In this document: piece after piece, positions 34,088-43,005 of the stretch
Layout: the number at the start of each line of letters is the position of its first letter
How positions within the stretch are numbered: the first letter of the stretch is position 1
NCBI RefSeq assembly: GCF_013401515.1
Contig: NZ_CP058529.1
Coordinates: forward strand, 1,426,001 to 1,490,000
Source: Halorarum halophilum
GTDB lineage: Archaea; Halobacteriota; Halobacteria; Halobacteriales; Haloferacaceae
Length of the DNA: 64,000 nucleotides
Direction of reading: 5' to 3'
Translations under genes and position numbers: made by a program
Notes under the pieces: model-generated
Seen by the model: the letters and a program-made list of their open reading frames with translations, nothing else
Database searches by the model: none
Told to the model about the DNA's origin: nothing

Positions 34088-35374
34088 TTAGATTCTACAG
34101 AAGGTAGTTCCTGCATCTTTCCATTCATCCATGTCAAGCATCCCCCTCGTATCCACAACGACGGGCTCGCGCATCGCATCAACAAACTCCGATGCAGCGA
34201 GGTCCTTGAACTCATCGTGGTCCGTCATCAGGACCGCTCCGTCCGCATCGGTGATCGTAGCCTCGAGTGACTCGAGAGAGAGTGTTGCGTCATCCACCTT
34301 CGGGTCGTGAATCGAAATGGCTGCACCCGCGACACCGCCGTCTGCCATGGCAGCAGTCTCCTCAGAAGAGACCTGCAGTTGACGTGCTAACTCGAGCCCA
34401 GGACTCATACGTGTGTCACCGACGTTCCCCTTGTACGCCACGCCGAGGATGGCGATTTTCTTCCCGCTCAGCGTACCGAGTTCATCGCGGAGGAGGTCCA
34501 TGATGTACGTGAGCATGTTATCGTTCACCTCGCGGGCGTTCGCGATCAAGTCCAATTCGTCAGAGTTCTGCCCAAGGAACCACGGGTCGATCGGTAGACA
34601 GTGACCCCCGACGCCGGGGCCTGGCTGAAGGATATCCACACGGGGATGTTCGTTCGCGAGATTGATCGCCTCCCGTGAATCAATCCCGTAATCGCGGGAC
34701 AGCCGAGCGATCTCGTTTGCCAGCGCGATGTTGGTATCACGGAAGGTGTTCTGAATGAGTTTCACGAACTCGGCAGTCGTCGCATCCGACGTCGTCCGGA
34801 TGTTACCTTCGACGAACGAATCGTATAACCGGATCGCTGCCTCTGTCGACAGGCCGTTAACCCCCCCGATGATGCGGTTGTTCTGCTGGAGCTCGGAGAT
34901 GATGTTCCCCGGCAGAACGGTTTCCGGGCAATGCACCAGCGCGAAGTCTGCACCTGCTGAAAGCCCGGACTCCTCGAGAATCGGCTGCAGTACGTCTACG
35001 GTCGTCCCTGGAGGCACAGTCGATTCGAGGATAACTGTGTCCCCCTCACGAAGCTCGGGAATGATGGCGCTCCCTGCACGCTCGATGTAGCCCAAATCTG
35101 CCTCCTTCGCCGTCTCGTTGAAGGGCGTGGGAACGCAGATAATGTGATACTTTGCTTGGACGACCTCATCAGTAATCTCCAGCTGGCCGGAGTTGAGCGC
35201 CTGCGTGACGAAGGCACGAAGTCCGGGTTCGTCGAAGTGGACGTCTCCACTTTGGAGTCGATCAGTCAACTCAGTATCGACGTCAAAACCATACACCTCG
35301 TGGTCGTAGTTCGCCAGCATGGCGGCGGTCGGAAGGCCAATATACCCGAGGCCATGGACGCAAACGGTGCTCAT
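34088..35374 (-). CDS. wecC: UDP-N-acetyl-D-mannosamine dehydrogenase (WecC type)
   Basis: This 428-residue nucleotide-sugar dehydrogenase has the Rossmann start 'TVCVHGLGYIGLPTAAMLAN', 'ESTVPPGTTVDVLQPIL', 'CPETVLPGNIISELQQNNRI', Lys205 in 'TAEFVKLIQNTFRDTNIALA' and catalytic Cys259 in 'GPGVGGHCLPIDPWFL'. The 'HCPE..PG' and 'GHCLPIDP' patterns are those of the UDP-ManNAc branch rather than UDP-Glc. It oxidises UDP-ManNAc to UDP-ManNAcA. It overlaps the epimerase gene by 4 bases, so substrate supply and use are coupled. Confidence 0.92.
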   Translation of the reverse strand: MSTVCVHGLGYIGLPTAAMLANYDHEVYGFDVDTELTDRLQSGDVHFDEPGLRAFVTQALNSGQLEITDEVVQAKYHIICVPTPFNETAKEADLGYIERAGSAIIPELREGDTVILESTVPPGTTVDVLQPILEESGLSAGADFALVHCPETVLPGNIISELQQNNRIIGGVNGLSTEAAIRLYDSFVEGNIRTTSDATTAEFVKLIQNTFRDTNIALANEIARLSRDYGIDSREAINLANEHPRVDILQPGPGVGGHCLPIDPWFLGQNSDELDLIANAREVNDNMLTYIMDLLRDELGTLSGKKIAILGVAYKGNVGDTRMSPGLELARQLQVSSEETAAMADGGVAGAAISIHDPKVDDATLSLESLEATITDADGAVLMTDHDEFKDLAASEFVDAMREPVVVDTRGMLDMDEWKDAGTTFCRI

Positions 35375-36471
35375 CGGGGCACCTTCGCACGGACTGTTGC
35401 CGCCTCACGGATGATCGTTTGCCCTGCTGTACCGTCTCCAAACGGGTTTTCCCACGTGTTGTCTGTTTCAGTCATAAAATCTACGCTGGCTGTGATTGCC
35501 GACGGTTCAACGCCGCACAGCCGATTGGCACCGACCGAGACCGTTTCTGGCCGTTCCGTATTGTCCCGCATCGTCACACAGGGCACCCCGACAATACACG
35601 CTTCCTCCTGCACTCCGCCTGAATCGGTCAGAATCAGTCTAGCCGCCGACTCCAGTTGGAGGAAGTCTAGATACTCCTGTGCCTCGACGAGGCGCACGTT
35701 GTGGGGAACGGAAAGATCGAACGCATCGAGGTTGGCTTCGGCGCGTGGGTGGATGGGGTAGACGACGTCGACCCCGTGCTGCGCTGCCGCCGTACTCACG
35801 CCCGACAGGAGCCCCCGGAACCGCGATTCATCGTCGACGTTCTCGGCGCGGTGGGCCGTCATGAGGAAGAACTCACCAGCTTCGAGCCCGAGGTCATCGA
35901 GAACCGAGCTCTTCCGTTCGGCGAGTTTCCGGTTTCGGTGTAACGCGTCCACGACGGTGTTCCCCGTTACGGTAATTCGGTCCGCGGGAATCCCTTCCTC
36001 CAGCAGATACTCCTTGCTCTGCTCTGTCGGCGCGAACAGGTAGTCCGCCATGTGATCCGTCACGACCCGGTTCGTCTCCTCAGGCATCTCCCGGTCGAAA
36101 CTCCGGAGGCCTGCTTCGACGTGGCCGAGCTCCATATCGAGTTTGCTCGTCGCGATCGCCCCCGCAAGGACTGAGTTGGTGTCCCCCTGGACGAGCACGG
36201 TATCCGGGTTCTCCTCGAGGAGGATCTCCTCGATTCCCGCCAGCATCTCCCCCGTCTGCGCGCCGTGGGAGTCCGACCCAACCCCGAGGTTGTACTCCGG
36301 GGTCGGGAGTTCGAGCTGCTCGAAGAACACTGAATCGAGGTTGTCGGAGTAGTGCTGGCCTGTGTGGATGACGGTGTATGAAATGTCCCGTTGCTCGCAC
36401 TCGTGGATGACCGGGGAGAGCTTGATAATCTCCGGCCGGGTGCCGAGGACGATGGCGAGGTCCGACCCCAT
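35371..36471 (-). CDS. wecB: UDP-N-acetylglucosamine 2-epimerase (non-hydrolysing, WecB type)
   Basis: This 366-residue epimerase converts UDP-GlcNAc to UDP-ManNAc. Signatures include 'IVLGTRPEIIKLSPVIHECE', 'HTGQHYSDNL', 'VLVQGDTNSVLAGAIATSKL', 'GHVEAGLRSFDREMPEETNR', 'MTAHRAENVDD' and 'ILTDSGGVQEEACIVGVPCV', with the conserved Arg, Asp, Glu and His residues intact. Its ATG follows directly on the stop of the AglJ-like gene, and its end overlaps wecC by 4 bases. This gives a GT2-wecB-wecC order. Confidence 0.94.
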   Translation of the reverse strand: MGSDLAIVLGTRPEIIKLSPVIHECEQRDISYTVIHTGQHYSDNLDSVFFEQLELPTPEYNLGVGSDSHGAQTGEMLAGIEEILLEENPDTVLVQGDTNSVLAGAIATSKLDMELGHVEAGLRSFDREMPEETNRVVTDHMADYLFAPTEQSKEYLLEEGIPADRITVTGNTVVDALHRNRKLAERKSSVLDDLGLEAGEFFLMTAHRAENVDDESRFRGLLSGVSTAAAQHGVDVVYPIHPRAEANLDAFDLSVPHNVRLVEAQEYLDFLQLESAARLILTDSGGVQEEACIVGVPCVTMRDNTERPETVSVGANRLCGVEPSAITASVDFMTETDNTWENPFGDGTAGQTIIREAATVRAKVPR

Positions 36472-37431
36472 CTATCGAACGACCCCCTCAAGGTTTGCCA
36501 CCATAGTCGCGATCTGGTTCAGGATGAGTCCACAGAACACGCCGAGCACGCCGATGATCGTACTGAACCCTGCGACCAGCACCTTCGCGGGGTAGAACGT
36601 CCCCGAGGTCTGGTAGACGAGGATCGCGTCCAACCCATACAGTGCGCCGAACAGCGTGAGCACGCTGCCGGGAATGCCGAAGAACAACAGCGGATGCCGG
36701 TCGCGGACGAGCTGGAGGATGAACATGAGGACGCCCAGCCCGTGCCGGAACGGGTTGTGGGTCTGCCCATCGATCCCATCGTACCGGACGTCGATGGGAA
36801 TCTCCTGAATGGACAGCCCCTTCTGGGTCGCGTCGTTGATCATCTCGCTCTCGACGCCCATGCCGTCGGTGCGAATCCGCAGGTCCTGCGCAGCCGCGGG
36901 CGACAGCGCACGGAACCCGCTCTGGGAGTCGGTGACCTTCGTCCGAGCGGAGCCGGTCGTCATGATGTCGAGGACTCGTTGCCCGAACCGACGGTGAAAC
37001 GGCGTCTCAGTCTGTTTGCCAGCCAGGTACCGGCTTCCAATGGCGATGTCGCAGTCGCCCTCAAGGACGGGCTCCGTGACATCGGGGATGTCGGCAGGAA
37101 CGTGCTGGCCGTCTCCGTCGAGGAGGACGAGCGCGCCGAAGTCCCGCGACTCGACTTCTTGCAGGAGTGTCTGCACTGCACGACCCTTCCCGCTGTTCTC
37201 GGAGTGTTCGACGACAGTCGCCCCTGCCTGCGTGGCGATATCGACCGTCTTGTCAGCGCTCCCGTCATCGATCACAATGACTTCATCGGCGTACTCCTTC
37301 GCGGCGAGCACGACGCTGCCGATGCCGACCTCCTCGTTGTAGGCCGGGATGCCGACAAGGACGGTGTCCGACGTCGCGGTGGACTCCGTCTCGAACTGTC
37401 CCGTCGATTCTGGAGGGCGTTGCATTGCCAT
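36472..37431 (-). CDS. aglJ: Dolichyl-phosphate glycosyltransferase (AglJ/AglD type GT2)
   Basis: From ATG 37431 the protein has 319 residues. After a short acidic tail comes the GT2 domain 'TVLVGIPAYNEEVGIGSVVL', 'EVIVIDDGSADKTVDIATQA', 'FGALVLLDGDGQHVPADIPD' and 'VTDSQSGFRALSPAA'. Two C-terminal membrane helices follow (LFFGIPGSVLTLFGALYGLD and VAGFSTIIGVLGVFCGLILN). This plan fits AglJ, which places the first sugar on dolichol phosphate. It is the first gene of the minus-strand operon. A GTG at 37446 and a second ATG at 37425 are alternative starts. Confidence 0.9.
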   Translation of the reverse strand: MAMQRPPESTGQFETESTATSDTVLVGIPAYNEEVGIGSVVLAAKEYADEVIVIDDGSADKTVDIATQAGATVVEHSENSGKGRAVQTLLQEVESRDFGALVLLDGDGQHVPADIPDVTEPVLEGDCDIAIGSRYLAGKQTETPFHRRFGQRVLDIMTTGSARTKVTDSQSGFRALSPAAAQDLRIRTDGMGVESEMINDATQKGLSIQEIPIDVRYDGIDGQTHNPFRHGLGVLMFILQLVRDRHPLLFFGIPGSVLTLFGALYGLDAILVYQTSGTFYPAKVLVAGFSTIIGVLGVFCGLILNQIATMVANLEGVVR

Positions 37432-37706
37432 GGTCTCACTGACCACCGAGGCAGACAGTTGGCCAGGGCAGCCGACTGCTATAGCATCTGATTACCCGGT
37501 GGTTAACTCTCACACAGTAAGAATCTCTTCATGGATGAAAAAGGTTTGCTATTGACATTATTGTGGGTCGTACATCGCACTAAGAAACGTCGGAGCTTAG
37601 AGATATTATCAATGGCCTATTTCGACCAGAATCGCACTGCGGGAAGCCAACGTGGCATATTCCGTACTATCCCGAGGGGCCCCCACGCAACACCGTTGCA
37701 GGTCGG
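37432..37706. other. Upstream region of the glycan operon
   Basis: This AT-richer spacer should carry the promoter of the aglJ-wecB-wecC operon. I see no gene. The string 'agagatattatcaatg' at about 37600 is AT-rich but far from the start. Confidence 0.35.
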
Positions 37707-37910
37707 CTATGTTACCCCCTTGCTATCTCTACATCGATGACTCATCTGTCGGCCAACCTGTTGACTACTGTTTGAGCTGAACGCAGTCGGACTGGCGGTC
37801 AAAGTACCGTCTTCGTGGAAAATCTGGCGCGTTTGCCGGGTGAGACCTCGAACTGTCGCCAACCACACTGGCGCTCCTTCGTCGATCAGCTGATGAATAA
37901 CACGTGACAA
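37707..37910 (-). CDS. Doubtful short ORF
   Basis: A 67-codon minus-strand frame begins 'MSRVIHQLIDEGAPVWLATV', which reads like a helix of a regulator, but the rest is rich in Ser, Gln and Arg. The first codon is not a clean start. It may be the remnant of a longer gene. Confidence 0.2.
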   Translation of the reverse strand: MSRVIHQLIDEGAPVWLATVRGLTRQTRQIFHEDGTLTASPTAFSSNSSQQVGRQMSHRCRDSKGVT

Positions 37911-37981
37911 CCGAACCTGACACTGAGCAACTGATTTCGGAACCCGTGCGAGTCCGTGGCGCTACTATACTGAGAACTTCT

Positions 37982-38257
37982 TCAATCGACGGTGAATGCC
38001 ACCTGTAAGCCGCCTCCGTCCCAATTGACGTGAAGCGACACGCACTGTTCGTCGTGGGTCACGTATCGCTGGAGGTTCCGGACCACGACTGTATCACCGT
38101 CGAACTCGAGGTCGTCCTCCTCGACCACGTTCCGGACGCCTGCCTCGTGGTGGACGGTCACCCGGAGTTCTGACTCGCCTCGATCTGGAAGCGTCAGCGT
38201 CACGGCTGTCGGGTGGTCGCCATCGATCGAAATTGGGGGATGAACGGCTGATGTCAC
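37982..38257 (-). CDS. Small beta-rich haloarchaeal protein of unknown function
   Basis: This 91-residue acidic protein is probably all-beta: 'HPTAVTLTLPDRGESELRVT', 'EDDLEFDGDTVVVRNLQRYV', 'EQCVSLHVNWDGGGLQVAFT'. Composition and codon use support coding. No signal peptide or motif is visible, and it stands alone. Confidence 0.6.
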   Translation of the reverse strand: MTSAVHPPISIDGDHPTAVTLTLPDRGESELRVTVHHEAGVRNVVEEDDLEFDGDTVVVRNLQRYVTHDEQCVSLHVNWDGGGLQVAFTVD

Positions 38258-38340
38258 GTTGTAGTTGATTGAGTTCTGAAGCTAGGATGTGTCGGTTGCG
38301 GTTTGGTACGGCGGGCGTCGTCTCGCTGTACTAGCGTCGG

Positions 38341-38556
38341 TCAGGCGTTCGTACTCAACAGGATGAGCACGAGGCCGTCGACAGCGAGCAACACCGAGAG
38401 CGCCAGTGCACCAAGTACGAGATTAGATGTGAACTGGAAAACCATTCCGACTCCCAGGACGCCGAGGAGCAACACCGAGAGCGTTCCAAACAGGAGGAGC
38501 ATGATGCTCCCCGTATCAAGCAGCATGAGATCGCTTCGATTCTGGAACCCAGGCAT
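38341..38556 (-). CDS. Small two-helix membrane protein
   Basis: ATG 38556 has GGAGGAG just upstream and gives 71 residues. There are two membrane helices, 'SIMLLLFGTLSVLLLGVLGV' and 'VLGALALSVLLAVDGLVLIL', with a short N-terminal cytoplasmic part. The function is unknown. The ribosome binding site decides the start over longer upstream extensions. Confidence 0.65.
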   Translation of the reverse strand: MPGFQNRSDLMLLDTGSIMLLLFGTLSVLLLGVLGVGMVFQFTSNLVLGALALSVLLAVDGLVLILLSTNA

Positions 38557-38884
38557 ACTCCTCCCGGCGAGACAATGATGTAAATACCTGCGGTGCTGGT
38601 TCTCACTGTTGATTGCTTCGCCGCTCGCGGTGTGTCGCAGGCCCTCGTCGAGACGAGTGTCGTCAGCGCCGAACAGGCGGACTCTCACTCGTGGCAACGC
38701 CGTAGACGGGAGGTCGCCGCGACTCCAAAGGATTTCGGCGAGTTGATTCGGTCAGTGGTGGCACCCCCACATCCGGTCCACGCCGGATACAGCCGGTGTG
38801 CACCGACGCAGGATGGAGAGTTCAGAAGTGATAAGCCCCCGAAAAGACTATAATACCTTGTTTCTAGATGATAACTAACTGACT

Positions 38885-39034
38885 ATGGAATATGAATTCG
38901 AGTGTGGCTGTGGCGAAGAGGTGTCGGACTTTACACGCGGCGGCGATGTGGAGATCAGCACGACCGCGATCTGTGAGGATTGTGGGTCGGCGTACGCCGT
39001 GACCATCACGACGATTCGGAATACGTACGACTGA
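38885..39034 (+). CDS. Small zinc-ribbon protein
   Basis: A 49-residue protein MEYEFECGCGEEVSDFTRGG is followed by 'TTAICEDCGSAYAVTITTIR'. It has two cysteine pairs (Cys7/Cys9 and Cys30/Cys33), consistent with one zinc ion. It is typical of haloarchaeal miniature zinc proteins. The last 64 bases around its 3' end recur at 41268-41331 on the far side of the histidine kinase gene. Confidence 0.65.
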   Translation: MEYEFECGCGEEVSDFTRGGDVEISTTAICEDCGSAYAVTITTIRNTYD

Positions 39035-39038
39035 GAGC
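38975..39038 (+). repeat. 64-bp direct repeat, left copy (intact gene end)
   Basis: This holds the 3' end of the small zinc-ribbon gene, from the codons of CEDCG to just past the stop. It matches 41268-41331 at 59 of 64 positions. Confidence 0.8.
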
Positions 39039-39302
39039 CGAGTAGCGAGTGCAACACTGGACACAATGGGGCGATTCGCGATGGAGGCGGTCGAATTCTC
39101 GAGGTGGGACCACCGTTTCCGTACTCGTGAGACGGTCTGTTCGCGGTCCTCCTGCACACCGTACGCATGAACAGCCGAGACGAGTGAGTTGACGGGGACC
39201 AGTGTTGATCGGACACCGACCCGCTGGATCTCCGCAGACGCCGGTATCAGGAGTGAGGCCTCCGCCGGAACGGTTAACCCGAAGTCATGTTGTTGACTGG
39301 TA

Positions 39303-41207
39303 ATGAGTAAGTCGCCGGGGACCCGGATTCACGTCCTGTACGTGGACCCCGCGTGTTCGAATCGCCGACTGGAACTACGGACCCAGGAGGAGGTGGAGTT
39401 CACAGTTACGACGGCGATGACCCTTACCGATGGCCGCCACCAGTTCGACGAGCGGGCGATCGACTGCGTGGTCAGCGAGTACGACCTGCCGGACGGGACC
39501 GGCATCGAACTGCTCGAAGCCATCCGGGCGACCGATCCAGCACTCCCGTTTTTCCTGTTTACGGACAGCGGGAGCGAGGCAATCGCCAGTGACGCTCTCG
39601 TCGCGGGAGTGACCGGGTATCTCCAGAAGGATCGTGACGCGGACCAGCTCGCGAGCCTGTCGACCCAGATCACCCGCGCCGTCGCCCGGGGTCGAACCAG
39701 CGGGCGGTCGAACGGGACGGATCGATCGCGAGCCGTCCAGCGCCTTCACAGCACCACCCGCGCGGTCATGCAGGCGGAGACCGCTGTCGAGGTCGCCGAC
39801 CGCACGGTCGACGCGGTTCGGGACATCCTGGCCATGCCGGCCAACGCGGTCCATCTCTACGACGAGCGTGACGGCGGCCTCCGACCGATCGCGTGGACCG
39901 AGTCCGTCGAGGACCTCATCGGTGACGTGCCGACGTTCTATCAGGGGGACAGTCTCGCCTGGCAAGTCTACGAGACGGGCGAGCCTCGGATCTACAATTC
40001 GCACTCGGCAGTCACCGGGCGCTTCAACCCGGACACGGTCGTTCGCAGCGAGATCATCCTTCCGCTGGGTGCCGACGGCGTGCTCCTCATCGGGTCACCC
40101 GACTCGAACGCGTTCGATGAGACGGACGTCTCGCTCGCACAGACGCTCGCGGCGAACGTCACGACGGCGCTTGCACGCATCGAGCGCGAACAGGAACTCC
40201 GAGAGGAGCGGTCGTTCATCGACCAGGCGCTCAACACGCTCACGGACGTGTTCTTCGTCATCGGCACGGAGGGGGAGATCCTTCGGTGGAACGACCGTGC
40301 CCGGGAGGCCTTCGGCTATTCGGACGCGGAGCTCGCCGTCATGGACGTCGCGGACGCCTTCTCCGAGCGCGAATACGAACGTGTCGCCACAGCGATCGAA
40401 GAGGCCCTCACGACCGGGGCTGCGGTCGTGGAAGCCGACGTTCAAACTGCCGCAGGGGACGCCATCTCCTACGAGTTCACCGGGGCGCGCCTCACGGACA
40501 CTGAGGGCGACCTCGTTGGGCTCGTCGGGGTCGGTCGTGATATCACAGCACGGAAGCGACGGGAACGGGAGCTCGAGCGCCAGAACGAGCGCCTCGAGGA
40601 GTTCGCCGGGATCGTCAGCCACGACCTACGAAACCCCCTGAACGTTGCCCAAGGGCGGCTTGGCCTGCTCGAAGCAGAGCGTGACGGTGAGCATCTCGAC
40701 AGCATCCGGAGGGCGCACGACCGGATGGAAGCGTTGATCGATGACATCCTGACGGTCGCCCGAACCGGGGAGACGGCAGAGAATCTCGTGCCCGTCGCGC
40801 TCGCGGACGTAGTCGACAGCTGCTGGGAGACCGTCGCGACGGGTGATGCGACGCTCGTCATCGACACGACCCTGACGATTCGCGCCGAGACGGGACAGCT
40901 GAAACAGCTGCTGGAGAACCTCTTCCGGAACGCGATCGAACATGGGGGGTCGACGGTCACGGTGACGGTCGGCGACATGGCTGACGGGTTCTACGTCGAG
41001 GACGACGGAGCAGGGATTCCCGCTGGCGAACGTGAACACGTGTTCGACATCGGATACTCCCTATCCCCGGGCGGGACGGGAATCGGACTGCGGATCATCG
41101 ATCAAGTGGCGACCGCACACGGGTGGACAGTCAGTGTCACGGACGGGATGACAGGGGGCGCGCGATTCGAGATTACCGGAATCACAACCAAGCCAACTGC
41201 GACATAG
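39303..41207 (+). CDS. Receiver-GAF-PAS sensor histidine kinase
   Basis: This 634-residue cytoplasmic kinase has a receiver-like domain (residues 8-128), GAF (about 150-298), PAS (about 305-420), HisKA with phospho-acceptor His440 in 'FAGIVSHDLRNPLNVAQGRL', and HATPase with N box 'LLENLFRNAIEHGG', G1 'VEDDGAGIP' and G2 'GTGIGLRI'. In the receiver domain Asp15, Thr87 and Lys109 are conserved. The phospho-acceptor, however, is Glu59 ('CVVSEYDLPDGTGIELL', where Asp is expected), so it cannot be phosphorylated normally. Kinase residues look complete. It probably phosphorylates a separate response regulator not in the window. The gene is bracketed by the 64-bp direct repeat. Confidence 0.92.
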   Translation: MSKSPGTRIHVLYVDPACSNRRLELRTQEEVEFTVTTAMTLTDGRHQFDERAIDCVVSEYDLPDGTGIELLEAIRATDPALPFFLFTDSGSEAIASDALVAGVTGYLQKDRDADQLASLSTQITRAVARGRTSGRSNGTDRSRAVQRLHSTTRAVMQAETAVEVADRTVDAVRDILAMPANAVHLYDERDGGLRPIAWTESVEDLIGDVPTFYQGDSLAWQVYETGEPRIYNSHSAVTGRFNPDTVVRSEIILPLGADGVLLIGSPDSNAFDETDVSLAQTLAANVTTALARIEREQELREERSFIDQALNTLTDVFFVIGTEGEILRWNDRAREAFGYSDAELAVMDVADAFSEREYERVATAIEEALTTGAAVVEADVQTAAGDAISYEFTGARLTDTEGDLVGLVGVGRDITARKRRERELERQNERLEEFAGIVSHDLRNPLNVAQGRLGLLEAERDGEHLDSIRRAHDRMEALIDDILTVARTGETAENLVPVALADVVDSCWETVATGDATLVIDTTLTIRAETGQLKQLLENLFRNAIEHGGSTVTVTVGDMADGFYVEDDGAGIPAGEREHVFDIGYSLSPGGTGIGLRIIDQVATAHGWTVSVTDGMTGGARFEITGITTKPTAT

Positions 41208-41258
41208 TGTCTCCGCCGGCCTGACGATGGGGAGAGTACGAGGCTGCGTCAACGCGCG

Positions 41259-41327
41259 ATGACGGATGAGGAGTGTGGGTCGGCGTACGCTGTGACCATC
41301 ACGACGATCCGGCCTACGTACGACTGA
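41259..41327 (+). pseudogene. Truncated copy of the small zinc-ribbon gene
   Basis: A 22-codon frame matches the C-terminal half of the 49-residue protein at 38885-39034: ECGSAYAVTITTIRPTYD versus DCGSAYAVTITTIRNTYD. The first cysteine pair is missing, and so is one Cys of the second context, so it cannot form the zinc site. Confidence 0.7.
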
Positions 41328-41331
41328 GAGC
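41268..41331 (+). repeat. 64-bp direct repeat, right copy
   Basis: This partner of 38975-39038 has 5 mismatches in 64 bases. The two copies flank the histidine kinase gene in direct orientation. Confidence 0.8.
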
Positions 41332-41399
41332 GAAGGGAACGGTTAGAGAACGTGGAGGAATGGCTGCGTTATTTGTGACCAGGCAGCATACAGTCGGAC

Positions 41400-41930
41400 T
41401 TGCCAGCAGATAACACTCAGCGGCGGATTACTCGGGCAACGTTTCTCCGAACGATCGCAGCGACATCGGTTGCTACGATGGTTCCGATCGCCAGCAGTGG
41501 GAGAGCGACAGCCACCCGAGCCCGTGCAGATCAGGAAGCGGACGGACGGGCGCTCCCGCACACCACCGATACCCAAGAGGTTACGTTACGCATCGCGGCA
41601 TGGGACGAAACCGAGAATACCCCGCCCGGAGAGCAGGCAGAAGTCTGGATCAAAGGGACCGGCTCGTGGTTTCCGGACTTCGAGTTCGGCGGTGACCTTC
41701 TCGAGGATGCAGGTCCGTTCGTGCGAAATTCTGACGGTGAACTCTTCATCTATCCAGACGGGCGCGAGGCTGGAACGGAGATCGTCGCCACGGTGTATTT
41801 CGACGAGAACTTCATCAGCAACTCACCGCGAGACATGGTGCGCATCGACATCCACGATGAACGCGTCGTCGTTGGGGGTTCACCAATCGAACGCAATCAC
41901 GGAGAGTACGAGCTCGTGTTCGAACGATGA
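41400..41930 (+). CDS. Secreted protein of unknown function with Tat-like signal
   Basis: The first available start after an in-frame stop is a TTG at 41400, giving 176 residues. The signal 'QRRITRATFLRTIAATSVAT' has a twin Arg and a hydrophobic run. The mature part is beta-rich (EVTLRIAAWDETENTPPGEQ, EVWIKGTGSWFPDFEFGGDL, TEIVATVYFDENFISN, ERNHGEYELVFER). No lipobox cysteine is visible, so it is probably released or wall-associated. The TTG start is unusual but nothing better exists. Confidence 0.6.
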   Translation: MPADNTQRRITRATFLRTIAATSVATMVPIASSGRATATRARADQEADGRALPHTTDTQEVTLRIAAWDETENTPPGEQAEVWIKGTGSWFPDFEFGGDLLEDAGPFVRNSDGELFIYPDGREAGTEIVATVYFDENFISNSPRDMVRIDIHDERVVVGGSPIERNHGEYELVFER

Positions 41931-42373
41931 GGTGGACGACCATTGGTTCGCCCGCCCCTCTCGTGGACCGACAGCCAGAGTAAGAGATTCCGTCAAGGAC
42001 CGGGGAAGCGTACCTGTGAGAAAGACTCCTTCCGAGTCAGCCATCCGTTGAAGAATCAGGTGCTAGGTTCACCACTCCCTGCGTCTACACGCTGTCGAGT
42101 GACGTGCCACCGAATCCATACAGGGTAGTGATCGAAGACGGTGGGTTCAACCGGGCGTGAACTCGACCCCCGCACCGATACCAGCACCCAACTCGTTAAG
42201 GAATCGTAATCAGGGCGTCCGGCACGTGATGGAACATCGAGGAGTGAGTGCGCTACTAATAGGTGAAGCAGGTACCGGAGCGACTAGTGAGCCCGCTGGG
42301 ATCCGCCAAAAGCGGCCTGCTGAATACAACAGGTGAATATTGAGCCAGCTGCGTAGAGGAACCTGCGAACCGA
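41931..42373. other. Spacer with a repeat-like fragment
   Basis: Over 440 bases have no convincing gene. Around 42310-42340 the text 'cctgctgaatac' followed by 'aacaggtgaat' recalls, in reverse, the stem of the dispersed repeat family further right. This is too short to count as a copy. Confidence 0.3.
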
Positions 42374-42622
42374 TCAGCGATATCGACGGTACAGCGTCAA
42401 AACCGATCCTCCAGCACCAATGGCGATACAGAGTATCGATAGAAAGGTGGTGATCTGCACGGAGGGATCCTCACACTCGACGGCTACCCCCGGATCATCG
42501 TCATACTCTGCATGACACTGTTGAATCTGGTGTTGATTCCAGATTCCAGTACCTCCCCCAATCAGGACCAACCCGAGCAGGGAAACCAACAGGACATTCC
42601 GATGTAATATCGAATCTGCCAT
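42374..42622 (-). CDS. Small two-helix membrane protein
   Basis: This 82-residue protein has two membrane helices, 'LLVSLLGLVLIGGGTGIW' and 'TTFLSILCIAIGAGGSVLTL'. Between them is an extracytoplasmic loop with two cysteines (QIQQCHAEYDDDPGVAVECE) that may form a disulfide. The function is unknown. Confidence 0.6.
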   Translation of the reverse strand: MADSILHRNVLLVSLLGLVLIGGGTGIWNQHQIQQCHAEYDDDPGVAVECEDPSVQITTFLSILCIAIGAGGSVLTLYRRYR

Positions 42623-42704
42623 GAATAGTAGTAAATTACAGGGTAAACGTATCTTGTGCGTTGACCGGTTTTAAGCACGCCACCAACACGCAATAAATCC
42701 TTCA

Positions 42705-42960
42705 GCTATACTGAGCGATACATTCATCCGGCACATCGGTCCGCTCCATGCCCGATACGCGCTCGCTATTCAGCAACGCTCAATTGATCTGTCGAGCAGC
42801 GAAAACCAACCGCCTGCTGCATACAGAGGATGTACGCAGTAGACGGCCGGCGTTCGTTTCAGTCCCCCAGCGACGAAACAGCCGCTAAGTGAGCCTGCGT
42901 ATTTACCACTCGACATGATGCGTGGCTACATGTCTTGTTACTCAGTGGGGATCCAACGAG
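42705..42960 (+). repeat. Dispersed stem-loop repeat family, copy 1 (longest)
   Basis: All three modules are present. Module A runs from the 'ctgagcgatacattc' and 'cggcacatcgg' text to 'cccgatacgcgc'. Module B is a stem between 'cgctattcagca' and 'tgctgcatacag'. Module C is 'gcgttcgtttcag' with a GTTTC/GAAAC hairpin at 42856-42879. A further tail reaches about 42960. It fills most of the 42623-43005 gap. Confidence 0.75.
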
Positions 42961-43005
42961 AGGGCGAAGGGATTAACAGCTTGTCCCACTTATAAACCCG
43001 TGAGC

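Noticed and set aside
37707-37910. Short regulator gene upstream of the glycan operon
   Set aside because: Only the first 20 residues look protein-like and there is no clean start codon; listed as doubtful with low confidence.
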